A stretch of 64,000 nucleotides of DNA from Prosopocoilus inquinatus. Taxonomy: Eukaryota; Arthropoda; Insecta; Coleoptera; Lucanidae. The notes under the pieces were generated by a model. It was not told the DNA's origin. It did not search any database and saw only the letters and a program-made list of their open reading frames with translations. The stretch spans positions 40,208,001 through 40,272,000 of the forward strand of contig CM069873.1 in the NCBI GenBank assembly GCA_036172665.1, written 5' to 3'. The translations under genes were made by a program, and so were the position numbers. This document shows, piece after piece, positions 54,766-64,000 of this stretch (the first letter of the stretch is position 1; every line of letters begins with the position of its first letter).

Positions 54766-55606
54766 GTTTTTTTGTGACGGTCGGGTGTATCCCTTTCCCT
54801 TGTAATTTGTCCGTCTCCGTACGGTTCATGCAAAATTAAAACAAAAACAAAAGTAAATAATAATAAAAATTAATATTAATTAATACTAAATAAACTTCTA
54901 ATGAATTTACACACACATTTATTATTGTATTTATACAATTTATTTTTCTTTTTTTTTATAATCTAGGATTCATTTAAAGGTTCTGTTATAAACGATATTA
55001 AAATACGTATTTGGATAGTTTGAATAATTTTTGTGTATACAATTTATATATTCATACAACACTTTGGATTAAAACATTGGGTAGCCTTGTTAATATGTAG
55101 ATTATTCTAATAAACATGTAGTGTACGTACTTTAACTTATGTCATCGAAAATTTCATTCTTTACTCTTTTCGAGCATACAATACATATTTAATACTTTCA
55201 AACAATTAGTCCATATGGCTAATACATAAGAAATATTTTGTCTTACGTAACATAATATACTTTTATAAAGTTTCATTCTCTTTCATTTTCTTTCTTATAG
55301 TACTAACTTAGTATTAATGTAATCGAAAATTTCATTCTTTACTTTTTTCGAATATACAAAATACTTGTTGCAATTTTGCAGTTGAAAATTTCAGTTCTTA
55401 CTCTTTTCAACTACAATTACTCACTGTAAAATATTTAATAATTAGGCCATTTCATACTTTCAAGTGTTATTACTTTAATATTTAACCCATTTAATCATTT
55501 CTTTTACTATTAATTTATATAAATTGCATACCCACTCATTTGCTTTGTAATTATTTACAGGGGGCCCTTACATCTTCGATTCTAACTTACTAGGCTGCAG
55601 TCCTAG
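54766..55606 (-). other. AT-rich 3' region of element C with repeated hairpins
   Basis: Three copies of a ~30-nt hairpin lie at 55145-55173, 55323-55351 and 55381-55411. The first two have TCGAAAA/TTTTCGA stems; the third has GTTGAAAA/TTTTCAAC, so both stem sides changed together. The loops share ATTTCATTCTTTACT-like sequence. No ORF. Might act in RNA export, stability or packaging; this is inference only. Confidence 0.5.
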
Positions 55607-57508
55607 TTAATGTAGACTCGACTCTGATGTAGATGCTTTAAGATCAATCTTACAACTTCTCCCGTCTGGCAAGACAAAGATTCCCTCATCGTACTGTTTT
55701 GAACCAACAATTCCTTGCGAATCCCTTTTTGTCACTTTATTTGCACATGTTCTTACTTTTAAATAACACCAAATTATAATAACTATACCAATTACAGTTA
55801 ATACCGTGGCCGTGGTAATGAATCCTATGTGTGTGTTTCTTCTGAAATTAAAATCTAAATCTAGATCGTCAATATCTTTTAACACCTCATCTAAATTTCT
55901 ACTGTTTTCTTTTAGTCTACTTCCTTTAACTAAGTCTTCCAACTTATAAAAATTTATTTTGTCAAGGTCAGCAATCAATGGATTTATTAAATTTCTTTCT
56001 GTTGTGTTGAAATGAAAGAATTTCCAGCGTGATGAATATTGAATACTTTTTGTAAACTTAACTGAATGAACTGGATTTAAAATTATGTTTTTGGAAAACC
56101 CTTTGCACTCTTCAGATAGTGTAATTCTTCCTGTACCCCATAATTCTATATACTCAATTTTTTGGTTATTTTTGCAATTAACAGTCATTGTTTCTCTGTT
56201 TGGTGCTACGAAAATCCATGAGTTATAAACGCCTGACTCAATAAATTTTGTTCTATTCAAATAAATGATATGTCTTTCACATACATTGGGCAATTCTTTT
56301 ACTGGCCGAAATAACTGAACTTCACATGATTGTTGTGAGTCAGATAATATTGGTTTTTCATAATTTAAAATGTAGTTTCTGTTTTCTGAAATAAAACAAT
56401 TCTGAAATTCACTTTCATCTAAATGAAAATATTTATTGTGCAGTTCATTAATTGCTAAATATCGAAATTCATTGTTAATAAATATAAAGTTGTTGTCATG
56501 TAGTCTAATTGGAACTGATACAGTTTTAAATAAAAGGTAAGGATTTACATGAACTAATGGAATTTTTAAAGCACAATTCAATTTTGATTGTAGAATAAAA
56601 ACGTTTACCTTTAAAATTCGCCACAAAAGTGTATTATCCTCATGATCTAAAATATTAAATGGTAATTTTAGCCCTGGTGGAATATGGTTAATAATTGTAT
56701 TTAGTTGTTCCATGATAGTCGTGGGTGTAATTAATAAGGGGTGCAAAATTCCTTGCTTCGCAGCAACTAATACATTTACAAGATTCGTTGTTTCTAACTG
56801 ATATTGATCAATTAAAAGAGTTAACAAAGCTACATGATCCTTCAGTCGTCTATCTATTTTATAAATAAAATCGATGTTGGTTAAAGTATTGTTAACCAAA
56901 AATTTTAATTTTTGAAAATTTTCGAGAATAATTTTTTCATTGTGCTGAAAATGATCAATAGTATTATTTAAAGAATCCAAAGTTGATTTAACGACAGAAG
57001 TTTGTTTGGCTAAAATTTTACTCATTTGTTTTTCGTTTTTTGTCAATGCTCCTATTGCTTTCTCGAAATGTTCTTCATCTTCTGTAGTTAAGGTTCCAAA
57101 CAAAACTTTTGAAGCTTTACCTACAATATCAAAATACCCTCTTTTTACTCGAACGTGGCCAATGAAACTTGGTATTACATTTCTTTCCCAAGTTACCCGA
57201 TTCATAGTTTGATTTATTAATTTAATGTAATTGCCACATAGTTCATTTTTCTCAAGCAAAGGTTCATTACAGATTTCTGTTGTTTCCCTAAACATATTTT
57301 TCAGTTGAACAAATTTATCATCGTATGACTCTAAATCGATGTAAGTAATAATATTCCAAAAAGTATTAGTCAGATATAGATTACCTACATCTTCAAATAA
57401 AATTCCTGATGTTTTTTCTAACGATTCGACTTTATATGGAATTTTTACGTCTTCTTCTCCATATCCAAATGTGAAAAATATCAAGTATAAGAAATAATAT
57501 AACTCCAT
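55607..57508 (-). CDS. env: Envelope glycoprotein, baculovirus F-like (element C)
   Basis: 633 residues, uninterrupted. Residues 1-17 are a hydrophobic signal peptide. A furin-type site RVKR lies at 120-123, followed by a hydrophobic GYFDIVGKASK fusion-peptide-like start. A long helical, coiled-coil-prone region follows (about 140-235). A transmembrane segment lies near 560-585, with a 48-residue cytoplasmic tail. This is the plan of the baculovirus F / errantivirus Env family, class I membrane fusion proteins. The start is the first ATG after a good splice acceptor at 57531-57532, fitting expression from a spliced mRNA. Env is open although the gag and pol of the same copy are broken. Confidence 0.88.
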   Translation of the reverse strand: MELYYFLYLIFFTFGYGEEDVKIPYKVESLEKTSGILFEDVGNLYLTNTFWNIITYIDLESYDDKFVQLKNMFRETTEICNEPLLEKNELCGNYIKLINQTMNRVTWERNVIPSFIGHVRVKRGYFDIVGKASKVLFGTLTTEDEEHFEKAIGALTKNEKQMSKILAKQTSVVKSTLDSLNNTIDHFQHNEKIILENFQKLKFLVNNTLTNIDFIYKIDRRLKDHVALLTLLIDQYQLETTNLVNVLVAAKQGILHPLLITPTTIMEQLNTIINHIPPGLKLPFNILDHEDNTLLWRILKVNVFILQSKLNCALKIPLVHVNPYLLFKTVSVPIRLHDNNFIFINNEFRYLAINELHNKYFHLDESEFQNCFISENRNYILNYEKPILSDSQQSCEVQLFRPVKELPNVCERHIIYLNRTKFIESGVYNSWIFVAPNRETMTVNCKNNQKIEYIELWGTGRITLSEECKGFSKNIILNPVHSVKFTKSIQYSSRWKFFHFNTTERNLINPLIADLDKINFYKLEDLVKGSRLKENSRNLDEVLKDIDDLDLDFNFRRNTHIGFITTATVLTVIGIVIIIWCYLKVRTCANKVTKRDSQGIVGSKQYDEGIFVLPDGRSCKIDLKASTSESSLH

Positions 57509-57530
57509 TTCAATTTTCTTGCTTATGACC

Positions 57531-57540
57531 CTGTAACAAT
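57531..57540 (-). promoter_or_regulatory. Candidate env splice acceptor
   Basis: The minus strand reads ATTGTTACAG then GG, 22 nt upstream of the env ATG. A subgenomic spliced env RNA is the rule in errantiviruses; the donor would be near the 5' LTR, outside or at the edge of the window. Confidence 0.5.
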
Positions 57541-57664
57541 TCTTTATTTATATATACAGTCTACACTTCAATTGGAGGAAAAAAAATCCAACGTATGATA
57601 AAAATACTTAATTATATCCCCTTAAAATTAAACTTATTATTTATTTGTTTATTTAAGTAAAAAC

Positions 57665-59092
57665 TTATGGCATCCATTTTTCGTAATAAGGAGCTAAACG
57701 CGAAATGTGAACTGTCTCTCGTTTGGCCTTTTTGCCTTTTCCCGATTCTATAACGTAATTTAAGTTATTTCGTTTTTCAACTATCGTATATGGGCCAAAA
57801 TATTTTGGTTGTAACTTGTCGCTCTTTCCTACTTGTCTGATGAACATTTTTAATTTTACCTTATCTCCTACTTCAAAACTCGCATTACGATGTTTTTCGT
57901 CATATCGTGTTTTATCAATTTTTTGTTGTTTAATAATATTATTACGAGCTTCTTCTCTTAACTTTATAATTGCTTTTTGATTACGCAATGCAAAATCAGT
58001 TGTCATTAACTGATTTATTTGAGCATCGGATGGTAAAACAGGTTCTCTGCCATAAACTAAAGAGAAAGGGCTACATTTGATAGTTTCCTGACGAGTGGTA
58101 TTATATGCAAATACGCAATGAGGAAGGAAGACATCCCAATCCTTTTGAGACGTGGAACAATATTTACTCAACATGTCTGCCAACGTTTTGTTTAGCCGTT
58201 CGGTGAGTCCGTTGGTAGAGGGTTTGTAAGCTGTAGTAAAACTACTCCCTGTGCCTAGCAACCTTAATAACTCTGTGACGAGACGTGACATGAAGACAGC
58301 TCCCCTGTCGCTGAGTAACTTTTTTGGTGAACCATGTCGACAAATGATCTGCTGCATGATAAATTTTGCAACAGCTTCTGCTTTACCACTAGGAAGGGCT
58401 TTGGCCTCCGCCCACCTAGTCGCATAATCTGTCGCCACAACGATAAATGTACAACCAGAATTGCTTTTTCGAAAAGGGCCTAGAAGATCTATACCAACCA
58501 TTTCGAAAGGATTTCCTACTTCGATCGGATTTAATAATCCCGCAGGTTTTTGATTTAACCCTTTACGCATTTGGCAATCAGGACATCCCTTAATATATTT
58601 TTCTACATCGCGCTTCATACCTTCCCAAAAGTATTTTTTTCTAATTTTGTCTAATGTTCGAGAAATTCCTAAATGTCCGCTAACAGGTTCATCGTGATTA
58701 TTATATAAAATTTCTGCGCGTATATCTGCTGGTATTACTAGTAATTTCGTTTCTGTGTTTGGTTGAATTTTATATAAAATGCCGTTTATAATTTCAAAAT
58801 TTTTAGCTGCCCTTTGTAAAGCCGGTCCACCGAATTGTTCATCGTTAATAGCTGCAATAATCTCTTGTATTCGTGCATCCTTAGATTGTAAGTTGATTAA
58901 TTCCTTTGTTGAAATTAAAAAAGATGGAACCTCTAAAGCTTTAGATTGATCGAATGTAGTTGCCTCCGTACAGGGATATCTAGAAAGAGCATCTGCATCC
59001 TTATTTGCAGATCCTTTTTTATGAAAAATTTTATACGAATATTCCATTAATTTGAGTGCCCATCGAACTAACCTGCTACCGGGAGTTTTTAA
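57665..59092 (-). pseudogene. pol: Pol C-terminal part: RNase H end and integrase (element C)
   Basis: The listed start Met at 59047 is inside the RNase H/tether region; coding is continuous with the RT segment except for one in-frame TAA at 59093-59095. The integrase HHCC finger (H-x6-HLG .. CPDCQMRKG) is followed by the DDE core: DLLGPF, SDRGAVF and TNGLTERLNKT, with ordinary D-D-35-E order. A basic C-terminal GPY-like module (FGPYTIVEKRNN) ends at PYYEKWMP. It inserts cDNA into the genome. The domain itself looks intact, but the upstream stop uncouples it from RT. Confidence 0.85.
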
Positions 59093-60523
59093 TTATTGAA
59101 GCCAGCAAAGAGAATGGTGATCAGTTACTATTATGAAATTTTTTAAGCTCCAAAGATACGATCTGAAGTACTCAACTGCCCAAACTGCAGCCAAACATTC
59201 TAATTCACTTATTGTATAATTTTTCTCATACGGAGTTAGAGTGCGAGAAATATAAGACAAAGGATGAAGTTTACTAGATATATGATCTCTTTGAAGTAGA
59301 ACAGCTCCAATACCCACACCACTAGCATCTACGTGTAATTCTGTATCCGCCAATGGATTGAAATGATGTAAAAGAGGTGGACTTGCAAGCTTAGATTTCA
59401 GTGTATTAAATGCAGTTTCTTGAGATTTTTCCCAGATGAAATTCGACTTGGATCCGATAATATTATAAAGAGGTTTAGCTATAATTGAGAAACCAGGAAT
59501 GAATCTTCTGTAGTAATTGCATAAACCTAAGAAACTCTGCACATCTTTAACCTTTTTTGGAGTTGGAAAAGAAATTACCGCCTCAACTTTTCGATTGTCT
59601 GGTTGAATACCATTACCAGAGATGTTAAATCCTAGAATATTTATGTTTTTATAAGCGTACTTACATTTAACAGGTTTTAGAGTTAGACCTGCATTTCTGA
59701 TGCATTGGAAAACGTTATTTAATCGATCTAAATGTTCATCAAAAGTTTTACTTACTACTATTATATCATCTAAATAAATAGCGACCTCTTTCCATTTTAG
59801 ATCTTTAAAAACTGTATCCGTTAATCTCTGGAAAGTTCCCGGAGCATTACAGAGACCGAAACTAAGTCTATTAAATTCAAATAATCCGTCATTCGTTATG
59901 AACGCTGATTTATGCTTATCCTCTTCTTTAATCGCACACTGCCAATAACCGCTATTTAAATCTAAAGTTGTAAAATAACTATTTCCACCGAGAAAATTTA
60001 AAATGTCATCGATTAGGGGCAGCGGATAAGCGAATTTCGTTGTAATTGCATTTAGTTTTCTGTAGTCGACACAGAAACGGTAGGTGTTGTCAGGTTTTTT
60101 AACTAAGACCACTGGGCTTGCAAACTGACTATCTGAAGGACGAATTATACCTAACTCCAACATTTCTTGAATTTGATTTGAAATGATATTTCTTTCTTTA
60201 AGGCTCACTCTATAAGGACGCGATTTTACCGGTGCATTATTTCCAATGTCAATTGTGTGTTCGGTTAAATGTGTCAGTCCTAACATTGATGAATCCCATG
60301 CCATAATGTCGTTATTATTTCGAAGTAATTTACTTAACCTTTGTTTTTCTTTATCGCCCAATTCAGCACTAATATTAAAGTGTTGTTCACTTTGTACATT
60401 ACAAACAAAGTTTTTGTTAAAATCAAAATTTTCTTCATTGTAGGCTGTCATTAACAAAGTCATCAGTTTAGTATAAATAACCCAATACTGTTCCTTTACG
60501 TAATGTGGAAGCAAAGTTTCCAT
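59093..60523 (-). pseudogene. pol: Pol central part: reverse transcriptase and RNase H (element C)
   Basis: 476 open residues. RT motifs include YRFCVDYRKLNAITTKFAYPL, LDLNSGYWQ, FGLCNAPGTFQRL and the catalytic YLDDIIVVS. RNase H begins with HVDASGVGIGAVL and runs to the premature TAA after CWLQ. The upstream reading comes from another frame (ending near 60468), so a frameshift also separates RT from the protease-macrodomain part. Ty3/gypsy affiliation is clear. Confidence 0.87.
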
Positions 60524-60937
60524 AATTAAAAATATTTATTTGATGGTCACCTAGAACTTCAAAAGGATCGTTAAATTCTAATTTATTTTTATTCAGAAAC
60601 TCCATTCTAGGAAAGAAAGTGTAAAATGTTACTTTCTCATTGTTATTTAAATTGATGAACATATAAAATAGCGACATCTTACTATCGCTTTTTGACCTAA
60701 CATTGCAGTAGGATAGACAAATTGAAGCGGGATTTGCTCCTAATGAGTCCCCCATGCAAGGCGGCCATGCTTGCTGTCAAAGCATAATGAAATTTTTCTA
60801 AAAAGTTATTTAAATTATCTATTGTAACGTGACATTTTTTATTACATTTTCGTGCAATAACTACGTCTTCACATAGTTTTACTTTAATTATTTTATTGTT
60901 CGAAATTTCATTTACAATTTCTTGATCAGGTAATGTA
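60468..60937 (-). pseudogene. Protease-RT spacer of element C, disrupted
   Basis: Coding sense continues from the TGA at 60940 (NEISNNKIIKVKLCED), is broken by the 151-bp insertion at 60654-60804, and resumes with VTFYTFFPRMEF up to ASTLRKGTVLGYLY. The spacer resembles the beta-rich region between protease and RT in many Ty3 elements. There is a frameshift to the RT frame near 60470. Confidence 0.65.
60654..60804 (-). repeat. 5'-truncated retrozyme-like repeat inserted in element C pol
   Basis: On the minus strand it matches the 3' half of the ~309-bp hammerhead repeat (CATTATGCTTTGACAGC to TATATGTTCATC). It is flanked by the perfect 12-bp duplication GTTATTTAAATT (60642-60653 and 60805-60816). 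The hammerhead itself is not included. It adds 163 bp and shifts the pol frame. Confidence 0.85.
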
Positions 60938-60939
60938 TT

Positions 60940-62121
60940 TCATAGATCAACGCTACTATTTTGTATGGTATTGGATGCTTCTGTTTCCGTTTCCTTGTTT
61001 AAATGATATATTTTGATATTAATATTGGAATTTTTGAAGACATACAAGATCATATTTTTTATTATATCCCATTTACATCCATCTAACCCACAGGCAATTT
61101 TGGGTATTGCTAATTTATTGATCTCGTTTATTGTCATGTGTTTTTTCAAATTGCATAAGCTATTAAAAATTGCTTCATAAGTAGGTTTTTCATTTGACTT
61201 GTTTTTTGTGACTAAATAATATATAAAACGCTTATTGATTTTGAGGAATGCTAAACCTCCCACTTTAGGATTTTGTTTTTTAAGTTGCGTAACATTGTTA
61301 AATTTTTCTTTAAAAACCCTTGCGATTCCCGAGGACATTTGAAAATCTCGCGCCACACAATGAGCTAAACTGTATTGTTTCGATATTTTAAATAAATCTC
61401 CGCATTCTTCCTTAATATTTGAATACGTTAACGTTGATTGAGAATGCTTAACAAAATCTGAAAAACATTTTTCGTAACTAATGGAAAAATCTTCATTTTC
61501 TTTGAAAATATATGGGGTATCCTGACCTATGCTAATACTAGAACGCTGCTGACCGTCGTTCGCTATCGTGTTACTTCCAAAGTCAACGTCCGTGTCGTTC
61601 TTAAACATTTTTATGCGGTCTTTTTTAAAAGTTACAGTATTATTAATGAAATTTATATTGGCCTGATTGTCCTTCAAAAAGGGATACCCTAAAATAATAT
61701 GTGGTGCTAATTTATCAACAACTAAAGCTTTTATAGGATAGCTTTCTTCGTTTATGTTAATTACGATTTCAGTTATACCTATAGGATAAACGTGATAATT
61801 ATTTATTGTATTTAGGATTAATTCCTCTTTTAAAGGAGAAATTTTATTGGCAAAACAAGGTCTTACTAAATTGTATGATGAGCCAGTATCTAATATCGCT
61901 GTTATATATTTATTGTTTACTTTTCCTTTAATTTTAAGTATATTCGTATCTTTTAAAAATACAGGCGCTACGGTGGCTGGCGTTGTATTATAAAATGTCC
62001 AATTTTTACTGTGACCTTTATTAACATTTTTATTATTATTACTTAGGCCCTCGCCGTTTGATTCCAACAAGACAGAATTTAGGGCCTCGTGAAATTCTGT
62101 CCGTTCCGGTTTCCCTGCGCT
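60940..62121 (-). CDS. pol: Pol N-terminal part: aspartic protease fused to a TARG1/OARD1-like macrodomain
   Basis: The pol frame opens at 62121 and is entered by -1 frameshift at 62109-62115. The numbering below starts at the codon at 62070. Retropepsin: DTG at 61-63 and IILGYPF at 125-131. Residues ~214-357 form a macrodomain of the TARG1/OARD1 ADP-ribose glycohydrolase type: GDLF (224-227), SLAHCVA (234-240), SSGIA (246-250), YYLVTK ending at K289, KPTYEAIFNSL, and IACGLDGCKWD with D330. K289 and D330 correspond to the Lys84/Asp125 catalytic pair of human TARG1. The likely role is removal of ADP-ribose from proteins. An in-frame TGA (60940-60942) follows; it could be a mutation or a natural end. 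Confidence 0.85.
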   Translation of the reverse strand, partial: SAGKPERTEFHEALNSVLLESNGEGLSNNNKNVNKGHSKNWTFYNTTPATVAPVFLKDTNILKIKGKVNNKYITAILDTGSSYNLVRPCFANKISPLKEELILNTINNYHVYPIGITEIVININEESYPIKALVVDKLAPHIILGYPFLKDNQANINFINNTVTFKKDRIKMFKNDTDVDFGSNTIANDGQQRSSISIGQDTPYIFKENEDFSISYEKCFSDFVKHSQSTLTYSNIKEECGDLFKISKQYSLAHCVARDFQMSSGIARVFKEKFNNVTQLKKQNPKVGGLAFLKINKRFIYYLVTKNKSNEKPTYEAIFNSLCNLKKHMTINEINKLAIPKIACGLDGCKWDIIKNMILYVFKNSNINIKIYHLNKETETEASNTIQNSSVDL

Positions 62122-63858
62122 TTATTATATTGTTGATTTTTGTTAAAATATTCAGAATTTTTATTACATATCAATTCATTGTAACGTGACGGATAATTAG
62201 CTCTTTGAAAATTGTTTTGGGTTTGATAGCAAATATTAGCAGTATGGCCACTTCGATGACATAATTGACAAATAGGTCTGCCGTTCAATGTTCTACTGCG
62301 ATTTTGTAACGTGAAAGAATTATTTGGAATTCTATTTATGTTATTAGTAACTGGATCTGGTTTTTGGTTAACTCCCCCACGGTGACTCTGATAATTTTGC
62401 CTATATTGATATAAGTTGTTATAGTTCCGTTTCGTGAAATTCTGATTGTAGTTAGGATAAAATTTCTGATTTTGATTAAACTTGACCTTAGTAAGCTCTA
62501 ATTTCATTTGCTTCAATTGCTCTGCAATGTCTGTTACAGTATTCTGTAAAACTTGTGAATTTTGTAGAAATTGTGAATTTTGTACCGAATGTGAGTTCTG
62601 TGACGTAGAACCATTCAGTTTACTTATGGTTTTCGACAGTATCTCTGTTTTGAAAGAGTGACCTTCTCGTTCTGTTTCAGCTACATATTCAATGAAATTT
62701 TCAATTTCCCCGAGCGATGAAGGACGCGTTAAATTTATCATATATCTGTGATATGGTAATAACCCTGCAATAACTCGTTTAATAATGTCCGTTTCGGCCA
62801 TATTTGGGTTAACCTCGTAACATAAGTCTAAAATATCGTAGTAATATGTTATTAATTGCTCATCTGTTTGTTGTCTGCGAGAAATTAATCTAGCTTCAAT
62901 ATCTGTATCGTAACTCGGACCGATAAATTTGTTTTTAAATTCTTTTGTTGTCAATGTCCAGTCGGCATTTGGATGTCTTTTAACAAATTCCCGGAACCAC
63001 ACTGCAGCCGAATTTCGTAAAGAATTACCAAAATAACATAATTGAAGTGTATCATCCCACGCGTTCGACTGTGCAGCTAATTTATAGTTTTTTAAGAAAA
63101 AAATTGCGTCATCGGAGGACGGATCAAAAATAGGTGGTGGGAAATATTTCGGTTTTGTAGGAGTTCGATTTTGAAGTAACATTGATAATGTGTTATTGAC
63201 TGTAGCAGGATTACTGTTTGAGAAATTATGAGATTCTTGTGATTCTAAAATAAAAGTGTCCGCTATGTGAGCATCCCTAACTGGTTTAGAACTTTTTCTA
63301 GAATTAGCTTGAGGAAATCTCACAGATTCATTAATTGTTTCTGTTGGCAACTGGAATCTTGTTGATTTTGGAATGGCACCGGTTTTTTTTGATATTAGAA
63401 TTTGGGGTAATTTCTGAGCCAACCACCTCGTCATAAGAGTTATCATTTGTCATACGAACTGACTCGAACATTTTTGATGAATTATTATCTCGGTCAAAAG
63501 CAATTTCGGGGGGTAGTACACTGTTAATAGAGAAACTTGAGGGCGGCGACGGCGGGGGTATTTCTGAATTATCGGAAAGGCATTTAAATTTATTTATTTC
63601 TGGAGGAGTACTTTCCGGAAGAACTGTAATAGTGGTCGGTTCATTAATTGTAGTAACTATCGATGAAATTGGAGGAACCACGGGTTCTAAATATTCACTT
63701 GCGGCAGGAACGGGTGTTTGACTAGGAGAACGCGGAATTAGCGAGCTCCTCGCGCTAGGGAAAAATACATCCTTTTCCAAATTTATCTCTATATCGTATT
63801 TATTTTTGTCGTCTTCTTTGCTTTGTGAACGAGTCTTAGGTTTTTGTCGTTTATCCAT
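62079..63858 (-). pseudogene. gag: Gag of element C, one frameshift
   Basis: The N-terminal frame is 63858 to ~63385 (basic start MDKRQKPKTRSQSKEDD, then a proline-rich region). The second frame runs to 62079 and holds the capsid-like region (YFPPPIFDPSSDDAIFFLK; LRNSAAVWFREF), a Gln/Asn-rich repeat (NSHSVQNSQFLQNSQVLQN), an Arg/Asn-rich part and a CCHC knuckle (CQLCHRSGHTANIC). The shift occurs at a run of eight T (plus strand ~63384-63391). It could be a real mutation or a homopolymer error. The total would be about 590 codons. Confidence 0.8.
62109..62115 (-). promoter_or_regulatory. -1 frameshift heptamer G GGA AAC
   Basis: In the gag frame the codons are CAG GGA AAC; slipping back one base enters the pol frame. 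The heptamer GGGAAAC is known from retroviral gag-pro junctions. It lies 28 nt upstream of the gag stop. Confidence 0.75.
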
Positions 63859-64000
63859 ATGTCTTCAAGTCAATGTCCGTTATTTTATGAAGAAGGAAAA
63901 AAAAGAAATTAAACACGTGTCATTTGTAGCGCAATTACGGAATCTTATTACGTAAAGTAAAAATGCAAATAATGTAACTTCACGCATTTCCTATTACGTT
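63859..64000 (-). other. 5' leader of element C
   Basis: Untranslated sequence upstream of the gag ATG. No match to the 3' LTR, so the 5' LTR and primer site are beyond 64000. Confidence 0.6.

Larger units (their letters stand above)
53684..64000 (-). mobile_element. Errantivirus-like endogenous retroelement C, 5' LTR outside window
   Basis: Minus-strand order from 63858 downwards: gag, -1 frameshift, protease plus macrodomain, spacer, RT-RNase H, integrase, env, a 1.5-kb 3' region with repeated hairpins and a small ORF, polypurine tract, 3' LTR. Gag and pol are broken by single frameshifts and stops and by a 151-bp repeat insertion; env is open. It inserted into the gypsy gag at 52868. The left flank is ATAT (53680-53683); the matching right copy must lie past 64000. 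Confidence 0.85.

Overview
The window is eukaryotic and fits an insect genome. It is AT-rich, has GT-AG introns, TATA and AATAAA signals, and an almost unbroken mosaic of arthropod-type transposable elements: Ty3/gypsy, an errantivirus with a baculovirus-F-like envelope, BEL/Pao, Penelope, P, hAT, PIF-Harbinger, Tc1/mariner and MITEs. I see no conserved single-copy host gene. The one non-transposon gene model I can support is a small two-exon gene for a putative 56-residue secreted peptide at 29.5-29.9 kb. The species cannot be named from this sequence.

Layout. 0-10.5 kb: decayed P-element transposase, a complete hAT MITE with 8-bp target duplication, a tRNA-derived SINE, a truncated mariner, a ~309-bp hammerhead-ribozyme repeat, a gypsy pol fragment split by two insertions, and a PIF-Harbinger remnant. 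10.5-19.0 kb: another hammerhead copy, then complete gypsy element A (minus strand). 19.0-28.6 kb: a second gypsy family, a very large Harbinger-type inverted repeat, a Penelope element with two hammerheads in opposite orientation, and a spliced DDE transposase gene that Penelope interrupts. 29.4-29.9 kb: the small peptide gene. 30.3-38.2 kb: gypsy element B, a near-identical sister of A. 39.5-42.3 kb: a YqaJ-like nuclease pseudogene split by a foldback element. 42.3-46.6 kb: small MITEs and unexplained AT-rich DNA. 46.6-53.7 kb: BEL gag, a gypsy gag fragment hit by a mariner and by a palindromic Penelope, a BEL pol scrap and a third gypsy gag. 53.7-64.0 kb: an errantivirus-like element C on the minus strand; its 5' LTR lies beyond the window.

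How parts work together. Elements A and B each carry LTRs, a tRNA-Lys-like primer site, gag, a perfect -1 frameshift heptamer (A AAA AAC), pol and a polypurine tract. Element C has gag, a different heptamer (G GGA AAC), pol and an intact envelope ORF. Penelope elements can supply reverse transcriptase for the small hammerhead repeats; one 5'-truncated repeat copy in element C is flanked by a 12-bp target duplication, as expected for target-primed reverse transcription.

Main discoveries to check: (1) a TARG1/OARD1-like macrodomain with both expected catalytic residues, fused between protease and reverse transcriptase in element C; (2) retrozyme-like hammerhead repeats, one with a flawless 7-bp stem I; (3) the small secreted-peptide gene; (4) several large, young palindromes.
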